Assembly: GCA_036557785.1 (NCBI GenBank)
Contig: DATBGZ010000094.1
Location: 29,938 to 93,937, forward strand
DNA from: DATBGZ01 sp036557785
GTDB lineage: Bacteria; Actinomycetota; Actinomycetes; Mycobacteriales; Micromonosporaceae
Reading direction: 5' to 3'
Length of the DNA stretch: 64,000 nt
The translations under genes and the position numbers were made by a program. Under the pieces are notes generated by a model. It was not told where the DNA came from. It did not search any database and saw nothing but the letters and a program-made list of their open reading frames with translations. Below are positions 8,201 through 18,636 of this stretch, in pieces. How positions within the stretch are numbered: the first letter of the stretch is position 1; each line of letters starts with the position of its first letter.

Positions 8201-9550
8201 TCAGGCGGAGTGGCGGTCGGACTCGAGCGCGGCGAGCGCCGCGTGGGCGAAGACCCTGACCCCGAACCCGATGGCTGATTCATCCACGTCGAAGCCAGGG
8301 TGATGGATGTCCGGCCGCTCGGGTGATCCGGGGCGGCCGACGCCCAGCCGGTACATGGTTGCTGGCACCCGGGCGGCGTAGAACGCGAAGTCCTCGCCGC
8401 CCATGCTGACCTCCGCCTCGCCGACGTTGGCCTGTCCGAGCGCGGCCGCCGCGGCCTGCACGGCGATGGCCGTCGCGCCCGGGTCGTTGATGACGGGCGG
8501 CACTCCCGGGCGGTAGTCCACCTCGACGTCGACGCCCGAGCCCGCCGCGACGTGGTGCACCAGCTGCGGCACGATCACCGGAAGGTCCCGCCACACCTCG
8601 GGGCGCAGCACGCGGACCGTGGCCCGGGCATGGCCCTCCATCGGGATGGTGTTGTGGGCGTGGCCGGCATGCACCGCGCCGAACACCATGGTCAGCGAGG
8701 CGCGCGGGTCCACGCGCCGGGCAAGCAACTGCGGCACCTCGGCGACGATGCGCGACAGTGCCAGCACCAGATCCGCGGTGAGGTGCGGCCGCGCGGTGTG
8801 GCCGCCGGGTCCGGTCAGGCGAACCTCGAGCGAGTCGGTCGCCGCGGTGATCGGGCCGGTGCGCGTCTGGATCTGCCCCGCGTCGAGCTGCGGCAGGCAG
8901 TGCAGCGCATAGATCGTCTGCACCTCGTCCAATTCGCCGGCGTCGATCACGTCCAGCGACCCGAACGGTGGCTGTTCCTCGCTCGGCTGGAAGATCAGGC
9001 GCACCCTGCCCGGCAGGCCGACCAGGGCGTCGAGCCGGGCGAGAGCGAGGCCGGCGCCCAGCAGGACCGTGGAGTGGACATCGTGGCCGCAGGCGTGGCA
9101 CACGCCGTCCACGGTGGACCGGTACGGTACGGCCTTCGTGTCCTGGACCGGCAGGGCATCCAGGTCGGCGCGCAGCGCGACCACCCGGTCCCCGCTGCCG
9201 ACGTCGCAGACGAAGCCGTTGCCCTTGATCAGAGGCCGGGGAGCCAGACCGGCGTCGCGCAACTTGCCGGCGAGCAGCTCCGCGGTCTCGAACTCGGACC
9301 CCGACAGCTCGGGATGCGCGTGGATGTGACGGCGGACCGCGATCAGCGGGGTCTCGTTGTCGTCGAGCCAGCGGGACAGCCACGATCGCAGCCGAGCGCC
9401 CCGCAACGCCGGCACGGGCTCGGCGCCGCGGCGCTCGCGCGCACCACGTCCGGGTCGGGGGTGCGCGCTATCCGGGGCTGGCTCCTGCCGGGTGCCCGTC
9501 GCGGGCGCCCCGGCCAACGCGGTGGTCACGGCTTGATCACGTGTCTCCAT
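8201..9550 (-). CDS. M20D-family amidohydrolase (AmiA/AmiB-like)
   Basis: A 449-residue zinc-dependent amidohydrolase. After a 55-residue Pro/Arg-rich N-terminal extension come HIHAHPELSG (75-84), the metal-ligand block ALRADLDALPV (about 131-141), CHACGHDVHSTVLLGAG (about 155-171), FQPSEEQ with the catalytic Glu pair, and the C-terminal MGGEDFAFYA block. This order is the M20D signature of IAA-amino acid and N-acyl-amino acid hydrolases, in which a single catalytic domain surrounds a dimerisation domain. M. tuberculosis has amiA1/amiB1 (M20) between lpdA and pmmB, matching the position here. Substrate unknown. The extension could mean the true start is internal, but no better start with a ribosome-binding site is visible. 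Confidence 0.88.
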   Translation of the reverse strand: METRDQAVTTALAGAPATGTRQEPAPDSAHPRPGRGARERRGAEPVPALRGARLRSWLSRWLDDNETPLIAVRRHIHAHPELSGSEFETAELLAGKLRDAGLAPRPLIKGNGFVCDVGSGDRVVALRADLDALPVQDTKAVPYRSTVDGVCHACGHDVHSTVLLGAGLALARLDALVGLPGRVRLIFQPSEEQPPFGSLDVIDAGELDEVQTIYALHCLPQLDAGQIQTRTGPITAATDSLEVRLTGPGGHTARPHLTADLVLALSRIVAEVPQLLARRVDPRASLTMVFGAVHAGHAHNTIPMEGHARATVRVLRPEVWRDLPVIVPQLVHHVAAGSGVDVEVDYRPGVPPVINDPGATAIAVQAAAAALGQANVGEAEVSMGGEDFAFYAARVPATMYRLGVGRPGSPERPDIHHPGFDVDESAIGFGVRVFAHAALAALESDRHSA

Positions 9551-9908
9551 AGGTTTACCGATGTCACGGCCGGCGATAGCCTACCGGTACTCCCGTCACG
9601 GAACGCAACATCGTTCGGATTCCTCACTCACCGTTTCACAATGCCCGTCACGCACGGATTATGGGCTTGTCATGGGTGTTCGGCGAGTAAAGCCCATCCC
9701 GCTCGGCACTCCTCGTGGGGCCAGCCGAACACGGACAGTAATAGCGCGGTCGCAGTGGCGTCCACAATGACCGGATACGCAGGTAGCCGAGGCTGATCGA
9801 TACCGATCGTCTCGTTCTGCGCCACCAGTATCGCATCCTCATAGCCCACGATTCGTCGGATTCAACGAACCCGCGGCGTATTCGGCGCGGCACACGGTCG
9901 GATCGGCG
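9551..9908. other. 358-base gap without a recognisable gene
   Basis: The gap lies between the stop of the mutase gene and the start of the M20 gene, both on the minus strand. It is less GC-rich than its surroundings. It contains two dyads: ATGGGCTT/AAGCCCAT (9661-9668 and 9690-9697) and, interleaved, GTGTTCGGC/GCCGAACAC (9676-9684 and 9724-9732). No frame in it has convincing codon use. The dyads may be a terminator or RNA structure for the mutase transcript. Confidence 0.5.
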
Positions 9909-11474
<1,566 letters not shown>

Positions 11475-11621
11475 ACCGGGGACAGTAGCGCCATGCGGTG
11501 CGTCCACACCGTACGGGCCGCACACGCACGACTTTCCCCACGGGGCATCGTCGCGCAAGATAGGTCTGCTACCCCGCCGCGCGGCGACCCCGCGCCACGA
11601 CAGAGAGTGACGCGACAGCCA

Positions 11622-13601
11622 GTGACGACCCAGAGCCCGTGGCTCGAGCAGTCCCCGTCCGGAAACCCACCGACCGAGGACCGCGCCACGCCCGGCACCG
11701 TGGTGGGGAGCCGGTACGAGTTGATCGAAGCGATCGGCCATGGCGGCATGGGGACCGTCTGGCGCTCGACCGACACGCTGCTGCATCGTGAGGTCGCGGT
11801 CAAGGAGGTCATCCTGCCGCCGACGATGCCGCAGGCCGAGAAGGACGCGCTCTGCGAACGGACCATGCGCGAAGCCCGCGCCGCGGCCGCGCTCGCGCAC
11901 CCGAGTGTGGTTCAGGTTTACGACGTGGTGACCGACGCGAACCGGCCGTGGATCGTCATGGAGCTGCTCCAGGCCCGAAGCCTCGCGGACATGGTCATCG
12001 ACGACGGACCGCTGCCGCCGCGTGCCGTGGCGAAGATCGGGATCGCGATGCTCGGGGCGCTCGAGGTCGCGCACGCGGCCGGAGTGCTGCACCGCGACGT
12101 CAAGCCGGCCAACGTCCTGATCAGCAGCGACGGCCGCTGTGTGCTCACGGACTTCGGTGTGGCCCGGCTGCCTACGGAGAGCAAGCTGACCACCCCCGGT
12201 ATGGTGCTCGGCTCCCCGCACTTCATCTCGCCTGAGCGCGCGGTCGGTGGCTCGTTCGGCCCGCCCAGCGACCTGTTCTCGCTCGGCGTGACGCTCTACA
12301 CCGCGGTCGAGGGTGGACCGCCGTTCGACCGTGGCGACCCGTTCGAGACCATGCGCGCGGTCGTCGAGGAGGCGCCCCGGCCCGCTCGACTCGCCGGCCC
12401 GCTCAAGCCGATCCTGTGGGGCCTGCTGGAGAAGGAGCCGGACCGTCGTTGGGACGTCGAGCGCGCCCGGACGGCGCTGCGCGAGCTCCTCTCCGGCCCG
12501 CTCGCCGCCCGAACGCCCGGCTCCGCCAAGGACGCGCTGTCCGCGAGGCCGGCTCGCGACGCCACCGATCCGGTCGCGGTGCTGCGCCCGCCCCGGGCGC
12601 AGGCACCCGCCGGGCCGCCACCCGCCATCGTCAACGAGACGGTCGGCGGGCGCGCGATGCTCGACCCGAACGAGCCGCTCACCGACCAGCTCGCCCGGCT
12701 GCGTGCCGAGGCCGGGCTGGGCCCCGAGGACGATCGGGGCGGTGAACGGCTGACCCCGGACGACGTCACCCGTCGGATCCCGGCGACCCGGGACACCTCG
12801 ACGGGGCGTGGCCGGCCCAGGGCGACCGGGGTCGGTGAGCGTCCGCATTGGGCCGACTCGAGCTGGGCCCAGAGTTGGGGTGGTTCGGGTGCCGCGGGTG
12901 CGGCACACCGCAGGGCCGGTACCGCGCGGCGGTCCCGCGCCGGCGACCCCGGCCGTGATCACATCGGGCGGCGCCGTGCCCCGTCGCTCGTCTCGCGCGT
13001 CTGGGACCGGATGAGGGCTGGCCGGAACAGGGTCTGGGTGCCGGTCGCGGCCGGCGTCGTGACCCTGGGGCTGGCGCTCGGGATCGCCGCCGCCGCGGGC
13101 GCGTTCTCCGGTGGCCACGCCAGCGCCCCGCCCGATGTCGGCGCGACGTCAGTCGGGCCGAGCGCGCCATTCGAGGTGCAGGAGTACCGCGACCGTGGGA
13201 TCGCGGTAAACGTACCTGCCGGGTGGACCCGCGCCGACTCGCAATCCTCCTATGTGGACTTCAAGGACCCGCAGACCGCGCGCTGGGTCCGGATCAACAT
13301 CGAGCAGACCAGCCTCACCGCGAAGAAGTTGTTGCAGAACGCGGAATCGGGCCTGAAGGACCCCACCCGGTGCGCCGCCCCGTACAAGCGGGTCGCGCTG
13401 CACGACGCGGAACTCGGTGGCCTGGCCGGCGCGGAGTTGGAGTACACCTGCGGCTCCGGCGCAACCGAGCGGCACGGCATCTGGCGTGCCGTGGTCCGCG
13501 ACGGCACCGCGTACCACTTCTATCTCACGACCCCGCAGGCCGCCTTCGCCGACAGCCGGGCCATCTATGACGAGATGGTCCGCTCGTTCCAGTTCGGCTA
13601 G
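11622..13601 (+). CDS. PknB-type Ser/Thr protein kinase with extracytoplasmic sensor
   Basis: A 659-residue transmembrane kinase. The kinase domain (about 30-285) has the P-loop GHGGMGTVW, VAVKEV lysine, HRDVKPANVL catalytic loop, DFGVARL and SPERA. A 180-residue low-complexity Pro/Arg/Asp juxtamembrane region follows. One membrane helix lies at 471-495, and the outer domain of about 160 residues begins after SGGHAS and contains GIAVNVPAGW and two cysteines (RCAAP, YTCGSG). There are no PASTA repeats, so the ligand differs from cell-wall-sensing PknB; the outer domain looks LpqN/PsbP-like. Start choice between GTG 11622 and in-frame GTG 11607 is uncertain. It is divergent from the mutase gene. 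Confidence 0.88.
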   Translation: MTTQSPWLEQSPSGNPPTEDRATPGTVVGSRYELIEAIGHGGMGTVWRSTDTLLHREVAVKEVILPPTMPQAEKDALCERTMREARAAAALAHPSVVQVYDVVTDANRPWIVMELLQARSLADMVIDDGPLPPRAVAKIGIAMLGALEVAHAAGVLHRDVKPANVLISSDGRCVLTDFGVARLPTESKLTTPGMVLGSPHFISPERAVGGSFGPPSDLFSLGVTLYTAVEGGPPFDRGDPFETMRAVVEEAPRPARLAGPLKPILWGLLEKEPDRRWDVERARTALRELLSGPLAARTPGSAKDALSARPARDATDPVAVLRPPRAQAPAGPPPAIVNETVGGRAMLDPNEPLTDQLARLRAEAGLGPEDDRGGERLTPDDVTRRIPATRDTSTGRGRPRATGVGERPHWADSSWAQSWGGSGAAGAAHRRAGTARRSRAGDPGRDHIGRRRAPSLVSRVWDRMRAGRNRVWVPVAAGVVTLGLALGIAAAAGAFSGGHASAPPDVGATSVGPSAPFEVQEYRDRGIAVNVPAGWTRADSQSSYVDFKDPQTARWVRINIEQTSLTAKKLLQNAESGLKDPTRCAAPYKRVALHDAELGGLAGAELEYTCGSGATERHGIWRAVVRDGTAYHFYLTTPQAAFADSRAIYDEMVRSFQFG

Positions 13602-13668
13602 CCCGGGACGATCTTGACCCATGCGCGTGAGTCGATCTTCAAACACGCGGACAACACCAAGATCGCGG

Positions 13669-13685
13669 GAGAGAATGCCGGCATG
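13669..13685 (+). promoter_or_regulatory. initiation sequence GAGAGAATGCCGGCATG
   Basis: This 17-base sequence ends in the ATG of the phosphohexomutase gene and recurs exactly at the trpS start (44902-44886, minus strand). It can be read as a GAGAAT -10 box six bases before a leaderless ATG, or as a GAGAG ribosome-binding site nine bases upstream. Confidence 0.35.
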
Positions 13686-15335
13686 GACGACCTGCGCGCA
13701 CTAGCCGAAGGCTGGCTGGCCGACGACCCAGACCCCGCCTCCCGCGCCGAGCTGCAGGGCGTCCTGGACGATCTTCCGGGCAGCACGAGCGACCTCGCGG
13801 ACCGGTTCGCCGGGCCATTGTGCTTCGGCACCGCGGGACTGCGCGGGCCGATGAGGGCGGGGCCGAACGGGATGAACCTCGCCGTGGTCACGCGGGCAGC
13901 GGCGGGACTCGTCCGGTGGCTGCGGGAGCGGGACGGGCACCGGCCGCTGGTCATCGGCTACGACGCCCGGCACCAGTCCCGGGCCTTCGCCGAACAGACG
14001 GCCCGGGTCGCCGCGGGCGCCGGCAGGAGGGCCCTGCTGCTGCCCCGGGCTCTGCCGACCCCCGTGCTCGCCTACGCCGTGCGGCGGCTCGACGCGGGCG
14101 CTGGCGTCATGGTGACCGCGAGCCACAACCCACCCGCCGACAACGGGTACAAGGTCTACCTCGGCGCCGGGCTCGGCGGGCCGGGCGGAGACGGTGCCCA
14201 GATCGTGCCGCCCGCCGACGCCGAGATCGAGGCCGCGATCCGTGCTGTCGGGCCCCTCTCCGACGTGTCGCTGGGCGGCGACTACGCCACGCTCGACGAT
14301 GCGATAGTGGAGTCCTATGTGGCTCACGCCATCGAGGTCCTGGACCCGTCCCAGGTCGACGAGGCGCACCGGGGCGACCTCGTCGTGGCCTACACGCCCC
14401 TGCACGGTGTCGGCGCACCCGTGCTCGTCGACGCGTTCGCCCGGGCCGGCTTCGCGCCGCCGGTCACCGTGCCCGAGCAGGCCGAGCCGAACCCGGACTT
14501 CCCCACGGTAACCTTCCCCAATCCCGAGGAGCCCGGCGCCATGGACCTGGTCCTGCGCCTGGCGCAGGACACCCGCGCGGACATCGCGATCGCCAACGAC
14601 CCGGATGCCGACCGCTGTGCCGTGGCCATCGCCACGTCGACCGGCTGGCGCCTGCTGCGCGGCGACGAGGTGGGCGTGCTGCTCGCCGACCACCTGATGC
14701 GCCGCGGGGTGGCCGGCTGCTATGCCACGACCATCGTCTCCTCCTCGATGCTGCACGCGATGACCACGGCCCGGGGCGTGGACTACGCCGAGACGCTCAC
14801 CGGATTCAAGTGGATCGTGCGGGCCGACCCGGCGCGGCTGGTGTACGGGTACGAGGAGGCGCTGGGCTACTGCGTCGCACCACATCACGTGCGCGACAAG
14901 GACGGGATCACCGCCGCCCTGCTCGTGGCCGAGCTCGCGGCCGGGCTCAAGGCGGAGCTGCGCACGCTCGGCGACCGCCTCGACGACCTCGCCCGCGAGT
15001 TCGGCGTCTACGCCACGGACCAGATCTCGCTGCGGGTCACGAATTTGTCCACAATAGACGAAATCATGGAGCTGCTCCGGACCAAACCACCCGCGTCACT
15101 GCTGGACGAGCCGATCACGGCGATCGAAGACCGTGCACCCGACGCGGACGTGGTGACCGTACGGACGCCCACCGCCCGGCTGGTTGCCCGACCCTCGGGC
15201 ACCGAGCCGAAACTGAAGATCTACCTGGAGGTCATCGAGTCCGTGCCCGACGGCCATGTGCCCTCAGCACGGGAACGGGCCGGCGCCTCCATCTCGGCCC
15301 TGCGCACGGAGGTCCTCGCCGCACTCGACCTGTAG
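13683..15335 (+). CDS. pmmB: phosphohexomutase-family enzyme (PmmB-like), possible phosphopentomutase
   Basis: A 550-residue alpha-D-phosphohexomutase. The phosphoserine loop is VTASHNPP (Ser147), the magnesium loop NDPDADRCA (about 305-313), the sugar loop GYEEALGY, and the C-terminal phosphate loop RPSGTEPKLKIY. ATG 13683 follows a purine-rich GGGAGAG stretch. It is followed convergently by upp, the same pairing as M. tuberculosis pmmB-upp. This subgroup isomerises sugar phosphates between C1 and the terminal carbon. Given neighbours upp, deoC, cdd, deoA and add, it may interconvert pentose-1- and pentose-5-phosphate; that is inference. Confidence 0.9.
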   Translation: MDDLRALAEGWLADDPDPASRAELQGVLDDLPGSTSDLADRFAGPLCFGTAGLRGPMRAGPNGMNLAVVTRAAAGLVRWLRERDGHRPLVIGYDARHQSRAFAEQTARVAAGAGRRALLLPRALPTPVLAYAVRRLDAGAGVMVTASHNPPADNGYKVYLGAGLGGPGGDGAQIVPPADAEIEAAIRAVGPLSDVSLGGDYATLDDAIVESYVAHAIEVLDPSQVDEAHRGDLVVAYTPLHGVGAPVLVDAFARAGFAPPVTVPEQAEPNPDFPTVTFPNPEEPGAMDLVLRLAQDTRADIAIANDPDADRCAVAIATSTGWRLLRGDEVGVLLADHLMRRGVAGCYATTIVSSSMLHAMTTARGVDYAETLTGFKWIVRADPARLVYGYEEALGYCVAPHHVRDKDGITAALLVAELAAGLKAELRTLGDRLDDLAREFGVYATDQISLRVTNLSTIDEIMELLRTKPPASLLDEPITAIEDRAPDADVVTVRTPTARLVARPSGTEPKLKIYLEVIESVPDGHVPSARERAGASISALRTEVLAALDL

Positions 15336-15354
15336 CGCCCTGGGTGCTCCCATC

Positions 15355-15418
15355 CCGCGATCTTGGGCTTATCGCTGTGATTGGAGATCAACAAGCAGCG
15401 ATAAGGCCAAGATCGCGG
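15355..15418. terminator. bidirectional hairpin between pmmB-like gene and upp
   Basis: A 23-base arm at 15355-15377 (beginning CCGCGATCTTGG) pairs with 15396-15418 at 22 of 23 positions across an 18-base loop. It sits midway between two converging genes, so it can end transcription from both sides, though neither side has a T-run. The arm is long for a simple terminator and could also be a dispersed repeat. Confidence 0.7.
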
Positions 15419-15441
15419 CAGGAAAGGGGGGCGGGCGGTGG

Positions 15442-16077
15442 CTAGGCGAAGCGGGGCATGCCGCCGAACTGGCGGTCGCCCGCGTCACCCAGGCCGGGCA
15501 CGATGAACGCGCGATCGTTGAGCTTCTCGTCGATGGCCGCCGTCACCAGGCGCATCGGCAGGCCGGCGGCCTTCAGACGCGCGATGCCCTCCGGCGCCGC
15601 GATCACGCAGATCACCGTGACGTCCTGGCAGCCACGGGACACGATCAACCGGACGCAGTGCTCCAGCGACCCGCCCGTGGCGAGCATCGGGTCGAGCACG
15701 ATGACGGGCATCCCGGTCAGGTCGGCGGGCAGCGACTCCAGGTACGCCCGCGCGACGAACGTCTCCTCGTCGCGGGCCAGCCCGACGAAGCCCATCGAGG
15801 ACTCGGGGAGCAGCGCCAGGGCGGCGTCGGACATGCCGAGCCCGGCCCGCAGCACCGGCACGAGCAGCGGCGGATTCGCCACCCGGTATCCCGCCGTCGG
15901 TCCCACCGGCGTGGTGACCGGGTAGGTGTCCACAGTGGTTCCCCGCGTCGCCTCATAGACAAGCATCGTCGTTAGCTCGTTCAGGGCGGCACGGAACGCC
16001 GCGGAGTCGGTGCGCTCATCACGCAGGGCGGTCAGCCGGGTCCGAGCGAGGGGATGATCCACGACGAGTACGTCCAT
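15442..16077 (-). CDS. upp: uracil phosphoribosyltransferase
   Basis: A 211-residue type I phosphoribosyltransferase making UMP from uracil and PRPP. The PRPP loop VLDPMLATGGS is at about 128-138. The N-terminal TRLTALRDERTDSAAFR, the central PVLRAGLGMSDA and the C-terminal FIVPGLGDAGDRQFG uracil-binding segment are all typical. Length equals the family norm. It converges on the pmmB-like gene and is divergent from deoC. A TACGTT box lies eight bases before ATG 16077 and there is no ribosome-binding site, so a leaderless start is plausible. Confidence 0.96.
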   Translation of the reverse strand: MDVLVVDHPLARTRLTALRDERTDSAAFRAALNELTTMLVYEATRGTTVDTYPVTTPVGPTAGYRVANPPLLVPVLRAGLGMSDAALALLPESSMGFVGLARDEETFVARAYLESLPADLTGMPVIVLDPMLATGGSLEHCVRLIVSRGCQDVTVICVIAAPEGIARLKAAGLPMRLVTAAIDEKLNDRAFIVPGLGDAGDRQFGGMPRFA

Positions 16078-16207
16078 GGCTGTTCAACGTACCGGAGCCG
16101 GGCGCGCTGGCCGGGATGCCACGGTGCGGTACCGACATCCAGCGCGGCGCCGCCGACCACGCTCGTCGGGCATGGGGGCCGGGTTCGTCGGGCATCGGGG
16201 CCGGAGA

Positions 16208-16240
16208 TCAACTGCGAGGCTCCGGCGTAGACTGCCGCCC
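16208..16240 (+). promoter_or_regulatory. -10 region for leaderless deoC
   Basis: TAGACT at 16228-16233 lies seven bases before the deoC ATG at 16241, and there is no Shine-Dalgarno, so transcription probably begins at or next to the start codon. The upstream TCAACT (16208-16213) is only 14 bases away and is a poor -35. Confidence 0.4.
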
Positions 16241-17197
16241 ATGACGGCGACGGTGCGCGCGGACGAGGCGGTCGCGGGGGTGACCCGATCCCAGGCGTCC
16301 CTGCGCGCCTTCCTGCACGGACTGCCCGGGGTTGATCAGGTCGGTGCGGAGGCGCGGGCGGCGACGCTGCGCACCCGGTCCATCAAGACGTCGGCGAAGG
16401 CGTGGGCCATCGACCTGGCCATCCGGATGATCGACCTGACCACGCTCGAGGGCGCCGACACGCCAGGCAAGGTCCGGGCGCTCTGCGCGAAGGCACGCCG
16501 CCCCGATCCCACCGACCCGTCATGCCCGCCCGTCGCGGCGGTATGCGTATACCCGTCGCTGGTCGCCACGGCCGTGCAAAGCCTGGCCGGCACTGGAATA
16601 CCCGTGGCGAGCGTGGCGACCGCATTCCCATCCGGGCAGGCGCCGCTGGCGGTCAAGCTCGCCGACACCCGGGCGGCCGTCGCCGACGGCGCGCAAGAGA
16701 TCGACATGGTGATCAACCGGGGGGCCTTCCTGTCCGGCCGGTACGCCGAGGTCTTCGACGAGATCGCCGCCGTGAAGCAGGCGTGTGGCGACGCGCATCT
16801 CAAGGTGATCCTCGAGACCGGCGAGCTCGCGACGTACGACAACGTCCGCCGGGCGAGCTGGCTCGCCATGCTCGCGGGGGCCGACTTCATCAAGACCTCG
16901 ACCGGCAAGGTGCAGCCAGCCGCGACCCCACCGGTCACCCTCATCATGCTCGAGGCTGTGCGCGACTACTCCGACCAGACCGGGCGCCGGGTCGGCGTCA
17001 AGCCCGCGGGCGGCATCCGTACGGCCAAGGAAGCGGTCGGCTACCTCGTGCTCGTCAACGAGACCGCCGGCGAGCAGTGGCTCGACCCGCGCTGGTTCCG
17101 CTTCGGCGCCTCGACCCTGCTGAACGACCTGCTGCAGCAGCGGATGAAGCTGGCCACCGGTCAGTACTCCGGCCCCGACTACGTGACCCTGGACTAG
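16241..17197 (+). CDS. deoC: deoxyribose-phosphate aldolase
   Basis: A 318-residue class I aldolase cleaving 2-deoxyribose-5-phosphate to acetaldehyde and glyceraldehyde-3-phosphate. The catalytic lysines are in HLKVILETGEL and DFIKTSTGK (Schiff base), and KPAGGIRT forms the phosphate site. EIDMVINRGAF supplies the conserved Asp. It is longer than the about 220-residue bacterial norm because of a 60-residue N-terminal helix region, the size seen in actinobacterial and eukaryotic-like DeoC. It is followed after two bases by an aldehyde dehydrogenase gene, a sensible partner for the acetaldehyde released. Confidence 0.95.
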   Translation: MTATVRADEAVAGVTRSQASLRAFLHGLPGVDQVGAEARAATLRTRSIKTSAKAWAIDLAIRMIDLTTLEGADTPGKVRALCAKARRPDPTDPSCPPVAAVCVYPSLVATAVQSLAGTGIPVASVATAFPSGQAPLAVKLADTRAAVADGAQEIDMVINRGAFLSGRYAEVFDEIAAVKQACGDAHLKVILETGELATYDNVRRASWLAMLAGADFIKTSTGKVQPAATPPVTLIMLEAVRDYSDQTGRRVGVKPAGGIRTAKEAVGYLVLVNETAGEQWLDPRWFRFGASTLLNDLLQQRMKLATGQYSGPDYVTLD

Positions 17198-17199
17198 CC

Positions 17200-18636
17200 A
17201 TGAGCGCCTTCTACTACGCCCCGGCGCCCGAGTCGCGCTCCATTGTGGACATCCGCGCCTCCTATGGCCTGTTCCTCAACGGCGCATTCGTCGACCCGCG
17301 GGACGGTGGGTCGCGCAAGACGGTCAACCCCGCGACCGAGGAGGTGCTCGCCGAGGTCGCCGAGGCGGGTCCCTCCGATGTGGACGCCGCCGTGCGCGCC
17401 GCGCGCCACGCCTACGAGACCGTCTGGGCGCCCATGCGCGGCGCCGACCGGGCGAAGTACCTGTTCCGCATCGCCCGCATCATCCAGGAGCGCTCCCGCG
17501 AGCTCGCGGTGCTGGAGTCGATCGACAACGGCAAGCCGATCCGGGAGTCGCGGGATGTCGACCTGCCCCTGGTCGCCGCGCACTTCTTCTACTACGCCGG
17601 ATGGGCCGACAAGCTGGCTCACGCCGGGTTCGGACCGGAGCCGCGACCCCTGGGCGTGGCCGGCCAGGTGATCCCCTGGAACTTCCCGCTGCTCATGCTC
17701 GCCTGGAAGATCGCTCCGGCGTTGGCGACCGGGAACACCGTCGTACTGAAGCCGGCCGAGACAACCCCGCTCACGGCACTCGCCTTCGCCACGATCTGCC
17801 AGCAGGCCGACCTGCCGCCCGGGGTCGTCAATATCGTCACCGGCGGCGGGTCGACCGGACAGTCGATTGTGGAGCATCCTGACGTCGACAAGGTCGCGTT
17901 CACCGGGTCGACGGAGGTGGGTCGCCAGATCGCCCGTACGGTCGCGGGCACCCGCAAACGGCTGAGCCTGGAGCTCGGCGGCAAGGCGGCGAACATCGTC
18001 TTCGACGACGCGCCCATCGACCAGGCCGTCGAGGGCATCGTCAACGGAATCTTCTTCAACCAGGGCCACGTGTGCTGCGCCGGTTCCCGCCTGCTGGTTC
18101 AGGAGTCCATAGTGGACGACCTGCTGGAGCGGCTGCGGCGGCGGATGACGACCCTGCGCGTCGGCGACCCGCTGGACAAGAACACCGACATCGGCGCGAT
18201 CAACTCGGCCGCGCAACTGGAGCGGATCCGCGAGCTGTCGGCGGCGGGAGAGGCGGAGGGCGCGCAGATGTGGTCGCCGCCGTGCACGCTGCCCGACCGC
18301 GGCTTCTGGTTCGCGCCAACGCTGTTCACCGGCGTCTCCCAGGCGCATCGCATCGCGCGTGAGGAGATCTTCGGACCTGTGCTGTCGGTGCTCACCTTCC
18401 GCACCCCGGCCGAGGCGGTCGAGAAGGCCAACAATACGCCGTACGGCCTCTCCGCCGGCATCTGGACCGAGAAGGGCTCCCGCATCCTCGCCATCGCCGA
18501 CCAGTTGCGTGCGGGCGTGGTCTGGGCGAACACGTTCAACCGGTTCGACCCGGCGAGCCCGTTCGGTGGGTACAAGGAGTCCGGTTACGGCCGAGAGGGC
18601 GGTAGGCACGGGTTGGAGGCCTACCTTGAGCACTGA
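17200..18636 (+). CDS. aldehyde dehydrogenase, full length
   Basis: A 478-residue NAD(P)-dependent aldehyde dehydrogenase. GQVIPWNFPLLML marks the nucleotide fold, GSTEVGRQI the cofactor loop, ELGGKAANIVF the general-base Glu, and GHVCCAGSR the catalytic Cys. EEIFGPVLSV and SPFGGYKESGYGREGG complete the family pattern. ATG 17200 follows deoC by two bases, so they are co-transcribed. In the deoxyribose route it could oxidise acetaldehyde, but substrate specificity is not readable. The start of the next gene overlaps its last codons by 11 bases. Confidence 0.92.
   Translation: MSAFYYAPAPESRSIVDIRASYGLFLNGAFVDPRDGGSRKTVNPATEEVLAEVAEAGPSDVDAAVRAARHAYETVWAPMRGADRAKYLFRIARIIQERSRELAVLESIDNGKPIRESRDVDLPLVAAHFFYYAGWADKLAHAGFGPEPRPLGVAGQVIPWNFPLLMLAWKIAPALATGNTVVLKPAETTPLTALAFATICQQADLPPGVVNIVTGGGSTGQSIVEHPDVDKVAFTGSTEVGRQIARTVAGTRKRLSLELGGKAANIVFDDAPIDQAVEGIVNGIFFNQGHVCCAGSRLLVQESIVDDLLERLRRRMTTLRVGDPLDKNTDIGAINSAAQLERIRELSAAGEAEGAQMWSPPCTLPDRGFWFAPTLFTGVSQAHRIAREEIFGPVLSVLTFRTPAEAVEKANNTPYGLSAGIWTEKGSRILAIADQLRAGVVWANTFNRFDPASPFGGYKESGYGREGGRHGLEAYLEH

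Noticed and set aside
9551..9908. Cobalamin riboswitch linked to the mutase gene
   Set aside because: The gap is downstream of the mutase, not upstream, and no B12-box-like sequence was recognised.
11475..13118. Long minus-strand open frame extending the mutase gene upstream by about 550 codons
   Set aside because: It is antisense to the Ser/Thr kinase, has Arg/Pro/Gly-rich shadow composition, and mutase homology starts exactly at ATG 11474.
16402..17199. In-frame upstream extension of the first aldehyde dehydrogenase
   Set aside because: It overlaps deoC completely in another frame; the ALDH fold starts just after ATG 17200.
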